Positions 60,738 to 64,000 of a stretch of DNA of 64,000 nt are shown here, piece by piece. Origin of the DNA: Cyclobacteriaceae bacterium (GTDB lineage: Bacteria; Bacteroidota; Bacteroidia; Cytophagales; Cyclobacteriaceae); contig JALHOT010000012.1 of NCBI GenBank assembly GCA_022842845.1, positions 5,299 to 69,298 of the forward strand. The letters are read 5' to 3'. The position numbers were made by a program, and so were the translations under genes. The notes under the pieces are model-generated. The model had not been told where the DNA came from, ran no database searches, and worked only from the letters and a program-made list of their open reading frames with translations. Numbering within the stretch: the first letter of the stretch is position 1; every line of letters starts with the position of its first letter.

Positions 60738-61601
60738 ATGAGCAATACGTTACTAAGAATCGCCATTCAAAAATCTGGTCGCTTGCAAGAAGGTTCACTG
60801 GCCCTTTTAAAAGAGAGTGGTTTGTCCATCAGCAATGGTCGCGATCAACTTAAAACACAAGCACGAAATTTTCCGGTTGAAGTGCTCTTCCTACGCGATG
60901 ATGACATCCCTCAGTATGTAGAAGACAATGTGGCTGATATAGGAATAGTTGGAGAGAATGTATTTGTTGAAAAACAAAAGAAGAACGAACTCATTAAAAA
61001 ACTAGACTTTGCCAAGTGCAGGTTGTGCCTGGCCATACCTCGATCTGAGAATTATACAGGTCTCCAGTGGTTTGAAGGAAAAAATATTGCGACCTCTTAC
61101 CCTGCCATTGTTCAGCAATTCTTAGAAAAAAATAATATTAAAGCTGGTATTCACGAAATCAGTGGCTCTGTTGAAATTGCCCCGGGTATTGGTTTAGCCG
61201 ATGGTATTTGTGATATCGTAAGCACTGGGAGCACTTTATTGAGTAATGGTCTTAAGGAAGTAGAAACAGTTCTTTATTCTGAAGCAGTGATGATTGCCAG
61301 TCCGCAATTAAGCGCAGAGAAGAAAGCCATTCTTAACAAGTTGCTCTTCAGAATTGAGTCAGTTCAAAAAGCCAAGAACAACAAGTATATTTTATTGAAC
61401 TGCCCTAACGATGCCATCGACAAAATCACATCTGTGATTCCGGGGATGAACAGTCCTACCATTTTGCCTCTAAAACGCGAAGGTTGGTCTTCACTACACT
61501 CTGTTGTGGACGAGAATGACTTCTGGGAAAAAATTGATTTACTGAAATCCTTTGGTGCCCAAGGTATTCTGGTCATCCCTATAGAAAAAATGATTGCATA
61601 G
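60738..61601 (+). CDS. hisG: ATP phosphoribosyltransferase, long form
   Basis: 287 residues from ATG 60738; an in-frame start at 60675 would be inside the terminator hairpin. HisG makes phosphoribosyl-ATP, the first step of histidine synthesis. RIAIQKSGRLQEG, VADIGIVGENVFVE, and the PRPP loop DIVSTGSTLLSNGLKEVE identify it. The C-terminal regulatory domain (about 215-287: LRIES-like to the end SFGAQGILVIPIEKMI) is that of the hexameric, HisZ-independent long form, which binds histidine as feedback inhibitor. Confidence 0.97.
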   Translation: MSNTLLRIAIQKSGRLQEGSLALLKESGLSISNGRDQLKTQARNFPVEVLFLRDDDIPQYVEDNVADIGIVGENVFVEKQKKNELIKKLDFAKCRLCLAIPRSENYTGLQWFEGKNIATSYPAIVQQFLEKNNIKAGIHEISGSVEIAPGIGLADGICDIVSTGSTLLSNGLKEVETVLYSEAVMIASPQLSAEKKAILNKLLFRIESVQKAKNNKYILLNCPNDAIDKITSVIPGMNSPTILPLKREGWSSLHSVVDENDFWEKIDLLKSFGAQGILVIPIEKMIA

Positions 61602-61617
61602 TCTAAAGAAATCAAAC

Positions 61618-62910
61618 ATGAAGATTTTTAACAACCCTAATAGAGCCACCTGGACTGAATTAACGGCAAGACCTGCACTTGAACTTGACTTTCTGGAGAG
61701 TACTGTAAAAAACATTTTAAATCGCGTAAAACTTGGTGGAGATGCGGCATTGAAAGAACTAACCTTCCAACTCGATGGTGTTCAACTGAGTGATTTGCTG
61801 GTTAGCGAAGCGGAAATAACTGCGGCAGCAGCATTACTAAGTGTTGAGTTAAAGCAAGCCATCATGACGGCACAGCGCAACATCGAACTATTTCATGCTT
61901 CACAACTAAAAACCGAAACCGTTACAGAAACCATGCCTGGCGTTAGCTGCTGGCGTAAGGCAGTTGCCATCGACAAGGTTGGCATTTACATTCCGGGAGG
62001 AACTGCTCCTTTATTCTCTACAGTCTTAATGCTCGGTACACCCGCTAAACTGGCAGGATGCAAAGAAGTAATCCTGTGCACACCACCGGATAGAAATGGA
62101 AAAGTAAATCCTGCTATTCTATTTGCTGCCAACTTAGTTGGTGTTACAAAAATTGTGAAGGTAGGTGGCGCACAAGCCATTGCAGCACTCGCTTACGGTA
62201 CTGAAAGTGTCAATAAGGTTTACAAAATTTTTGGGCCCGGAAACCAGTATGTAACCATGGCGAAACAATTGGTGAACCAGCAAGGCACAGCCATCGACAT
62301 GCCTGCCGGGCCTTCAGAAGTATTGGTGATGGCCGATGAGAGCGCTGAAGCTTCCTTTGTGGCTGCCGACTTATTATCGCAGGCAGAACACGGTACGGAT
62401 AGTCAGGTAATGCTTGTGCTTCTGGATAACAATAAACTGAAAGACATTCAGAAAGAAGTAGAAAAACAACTGGCACTGCTCCCAAGAAAAGCCATTGCCG
62501 CACAAGCATTGGAAAACAGCAGGGTGGTTCAGTTTGATGCATTATCTGAAGCCATTGATTTTGTGAACGAGTATGCACCAGAGCACTTAATCATTAATGT
62601 AGAAAATGATGAAGCTGTGGCTGCAAAAATTACTAATGCAGGTTCCGTCTTCTTAGGTAACTATACACCTGAGGCAGCGGGCGACTATGCTTCAGGCACA
62701 AATCATACCCTACCCACGAGTGGCTATGCGAAAGCCTATGCCGGAGTATCGCTTGATAGCTTTGTGAAAAATATTACCTACCAGCGAATTAGTAAAGAGG
62801 GCATTAATAATATAGGCCCTAATATTGAGTATATGGCCGAAGCGGAGCAACTGGTAGCACACAAAAGGGCGGTAAGTGTGCGTCTTGAAAAATTATTGAC
62901 CAGTAAATAA
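61618..62910 (+). CDS. hisD: Histidinol dehydrogenase
   Basis: 430 residues from ATG 61618. It oxidises histidinol to histidine in two NAD steps with a zinc ion. GIYIPGGTAPLFSTVLMLGT, KVGGAQAIAALAYGTESV, FGPGNQYVTMAKQLV, DMPAGPSEVLVMAD, LLSQAEHGTDSQVM and the ASGTNHTLPTSGYAKAY segment are the family signature. It is 16 bp after hisG and 9 bp before hisC, in one operon. Confidence 0.98.
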   Translation: MKIFNNPNRATWTELTARPALELDFLESTVKNILNRVKLGGDAALKELTFQLDGVQLSDLLVSEAEITAAAALLSVELKQAIMTAQRNIELFHASQLKTETVTETMPGVSCWRKAVAIDKVGIYIPGGTAPLFSTVLMLGTPAKLAGCKEVILCTPPDRNGKVNPAILFAANLVGVTKIVKVGGAQAIAALAYGTESVNKVYKIFGPGNQYVTMAKQLVNQQGTAIDMPAGPSEVLVMADESAEASFVAADLLSQAEHGTDSQVMLVLLDNNKLKDIQKEVEKQLALLPRKAIAAQALENSRVVQFDALSEAIDFVNEYAPEHLIINVENDEAVAAKITNAGSVFLGNYTPEAAGDYASGTNHTLPTSGYAKAYAGVSLDSFVKNITYQRISKEGINNIGPNIEYMAEAEQLVAHKRAVSVRLEKLLTSK

Positions 62911-62919
62911 ACCCTTGTC

Positions 62920-63957
62920 ATGGCAAATTTTGATTTACATACTTTAGTTCGTAAAAATATTCTAGCCTTAAAACCCTATTCTTCTGCCCGTGATGAGTTT
63001 AAGGGTGAAGCTGATGTTTACCTTGATGCGAACGAAAATCCCTATCCTTCTGGTTATAATCGTTATCCGGATCCCTTACAATGGAAAGTGAAAGAACTTC
63101 TCTCAAAACAAAAGGGAATTAAACCCGAACAGATTTTTCTAGGTAATGGTAGTGATGAAGCCATCGACCTATTGATCCGTGTGTTTTGTGAACCAAATCA
63201 AGACAGCGTGATGATCACAGAACCTACCTACGGCATGTACAGGGTTTGTGCTAACATTAATGCGGTGTCTATTCAAAATGTGCTATTGACAAGAGATTAT
63301 CAACTTGACACAGAAGGAATAGTAAAAACGGTCATGTCCAATACTAAAATTATATTCTTGTGTTCCCCTAATAATCCGACCGGTAACTTATTAAAGGTTG
63401 AAAACATATTTTCTGTATTAAATCAATTTTCAGGATTAGTCGTGGTGGATGAAGCCTATATCGATTTTGCGGGAGATGTCAGCTTAATTAAAGAACTTAA
63501 AAATTATCCCAACCTTGTTATTCTGCAAACCTTCTCTAAAGCCTGGGGCCTGGCCGGACTTCGCCTGGGAATGTGTTTTGCCTCGGAAACCATTATTGGT
63601 CTACTCAATAAAGTGAAGTACCCCTACAATGTAAATATCAAAACGCAGGAGCTGGCGATAGAAGCTTTGGTAAAGATTGAAGATAAGAATAAAGCGGTAA
63701 CCGAAATTCTGGCAGAGCGAAAGAAATTAATTGATGAGCTTCATGACATTACCTTTGTTAAAAAGGTATATCCCTCAGATGCTAACTTTGTATTGGTAGC
63801 GATGGAAAACGCCCCTTCTATTTATCAGAAACTGATGCAACAAGGCATTATTGTTAGGGACAGATCAGCCGTGGTACTCTGCGAAAGCTCTTTGCGCATT
63901 ACTATAGGAACACCGGAAGAAAATAAGAAATTAATAAATACACTTAAGACATTATGA
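62920..63957 (+). CDS. hisC: Histidinol-phosphate aminotransferase
   Basis: 345 residues. It makes histidinol phosphate using PLP. N-terminal DANENPYPSGYNRYPDP, the glutamate/phosphate-binding GNGSDEAIDLLIRVFCEP, CSPNNPTGNLL, and the PLP-lysine K207 in QTFSKAWGLAGLRLG are clear. It overlaps the next gene by 4 bp (ATGA), so translation is coupled to hisB. Confidence 0.97.
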   Translation: MANFDLHTLVRKNILALKPYSSARDEFKGEADVYLDANENPYPSGYNRYPDPLQWKVKELLSKQKGIKPEQIFLGNGSDEAIDLLIRVFCEPNQDSVMITEPTYGMYRVCANINAVSIQNVLLTRDYQLDTEGIVKTVMSNTKIIFLCSPNNPTGNLLKVENIFSVLNQFSGLVVVDEAYIDFAGDVSLIKELKNYPNLVILQTFSKAWGLAGLRLGMCFASETIIGLLNKVKYPYNVNIKTQELAIEALVKIEDKNKAVTEILAERKKLIDELHDITFVKKVYPSDANFVLVAMENAPSIYQKLMQQGIIVRDRSAVVLCESSLRITIGTPEENKKLINTLKTL

Positions 63958-64000
63958 AAAAAGTATTATTCATAGACAGGGATGGCACCTTGATTATCGA
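63954..64000 (+). CDS. hisB: HisB N-terminus (histidinol-phosphatase part), cut by the window end
   Basis: Only 15 full codons are visible. MKKVLFIDRDGTLII has the HAD phosphatase motif DRDGT, as in the N-terminal half of bifunctional HisB (histidinol-phosphatase/imidazoleglycerol-phosphate dehydratase). The ATG overlaps the hisC stop by 4 bp. Operon position after hisGDC makes HisB likely; a stand-alone histidinol-phosphatase is possible. Confidence 0.85.
   Translation, partial: MKKVLFIDRDGTLII

Overview
The window looks like a chromosomal segment of a Bacteroidota bacterium, most likely from the Cytophagales or a close relative. The evidence is: very large secreted FG-GAP/PKD/SprB-like proteins with a gliding-motility type C-terminal sorting domain (type IX secretion); a reg_prop/Y_Y_Y sensor kinase paired with a LytTR regulator; several start regions preceded by the Bacteroidota promoter pattern TTG-N17-23-TAnnTTTG; monofunctional BirA next to RsfS and FtsH; and a Bacteroidota-style SUF operon. 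I see no phage, insertion sequence, plasmid or CRISPR array. It is mostly core chromosome with small accessory patches.

Layout. 1-7728 (minus): two giant secreted type IX substrates, the first cut by the window edge. 8320-10870 (plus): outer-membrane barrel protein, single-domain response regulator, phosphoglycerate kinase. 11076-11576: a decayed lipoprotein gene. 11687-15394: sensor kinase and LytTR regulator. 15562-18944: cold-shock-like RRM protein, DASS transporter, DUF6249 membrane protein, ECF sigma factor and its probable anti-sigma protein. 18968-28164: housekeeping genes (ahcY, a DsbA/FrnE-like protein, birA, rsfS, ftsH, a TerB-like protein, a TolB-like propeller, fadD). 28319-28472 (minus): a tRNA-like RNA with a long insertion, with its own promoter candidate and terminator. 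28596-35231: Lrp/AsnC regulator, then sufBCDSE, a sufT-like gene and a bacilliredoxin. 35294-46198: kdsB, nfeD, LysM/RlpA protein, methyltransferase, VOC protein, TonB, ferritin-VIT1 fusion, YkgJ, WYL regulator, UPF1-like helicase. 46216-46921: inverted-repeat operator, membrane protein and XRE regulator. 47072-48167: DUF6624-like lipoprotein and a frameshifted gene remnant. 48168-50595: probable metal-linked ABC/MacB-like operon behind a perfect 7-1-7 Fur-family palindrome. 50672-56885: VPS10/sortilin-like secreted propeller and a second ECF sigma operon. 57080-60486: methyltransferase, MFS exporter and two small membrane proteins. 60571-64000: histidine operon (leader peptide, attenuator, hisG, hisD, hisC, start of hisB).

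How they fit together. The suf cluster builds iron-sulfur clusters, with a thiol-redox protein at its end. The his operon carries a translation-coupled attenuator. The 48-50 kb operon has a metal-sensing operator and a histidine-rich periplasmic loop, which suggests zinc. The most unusual object is the tRNA-like RNA at 28.3-28.5 kb: it has a good acceptor stem, D arm and T arm, but an abnormal anticodon loop and about 84 nt between the anticodon-like arm and the T arm.
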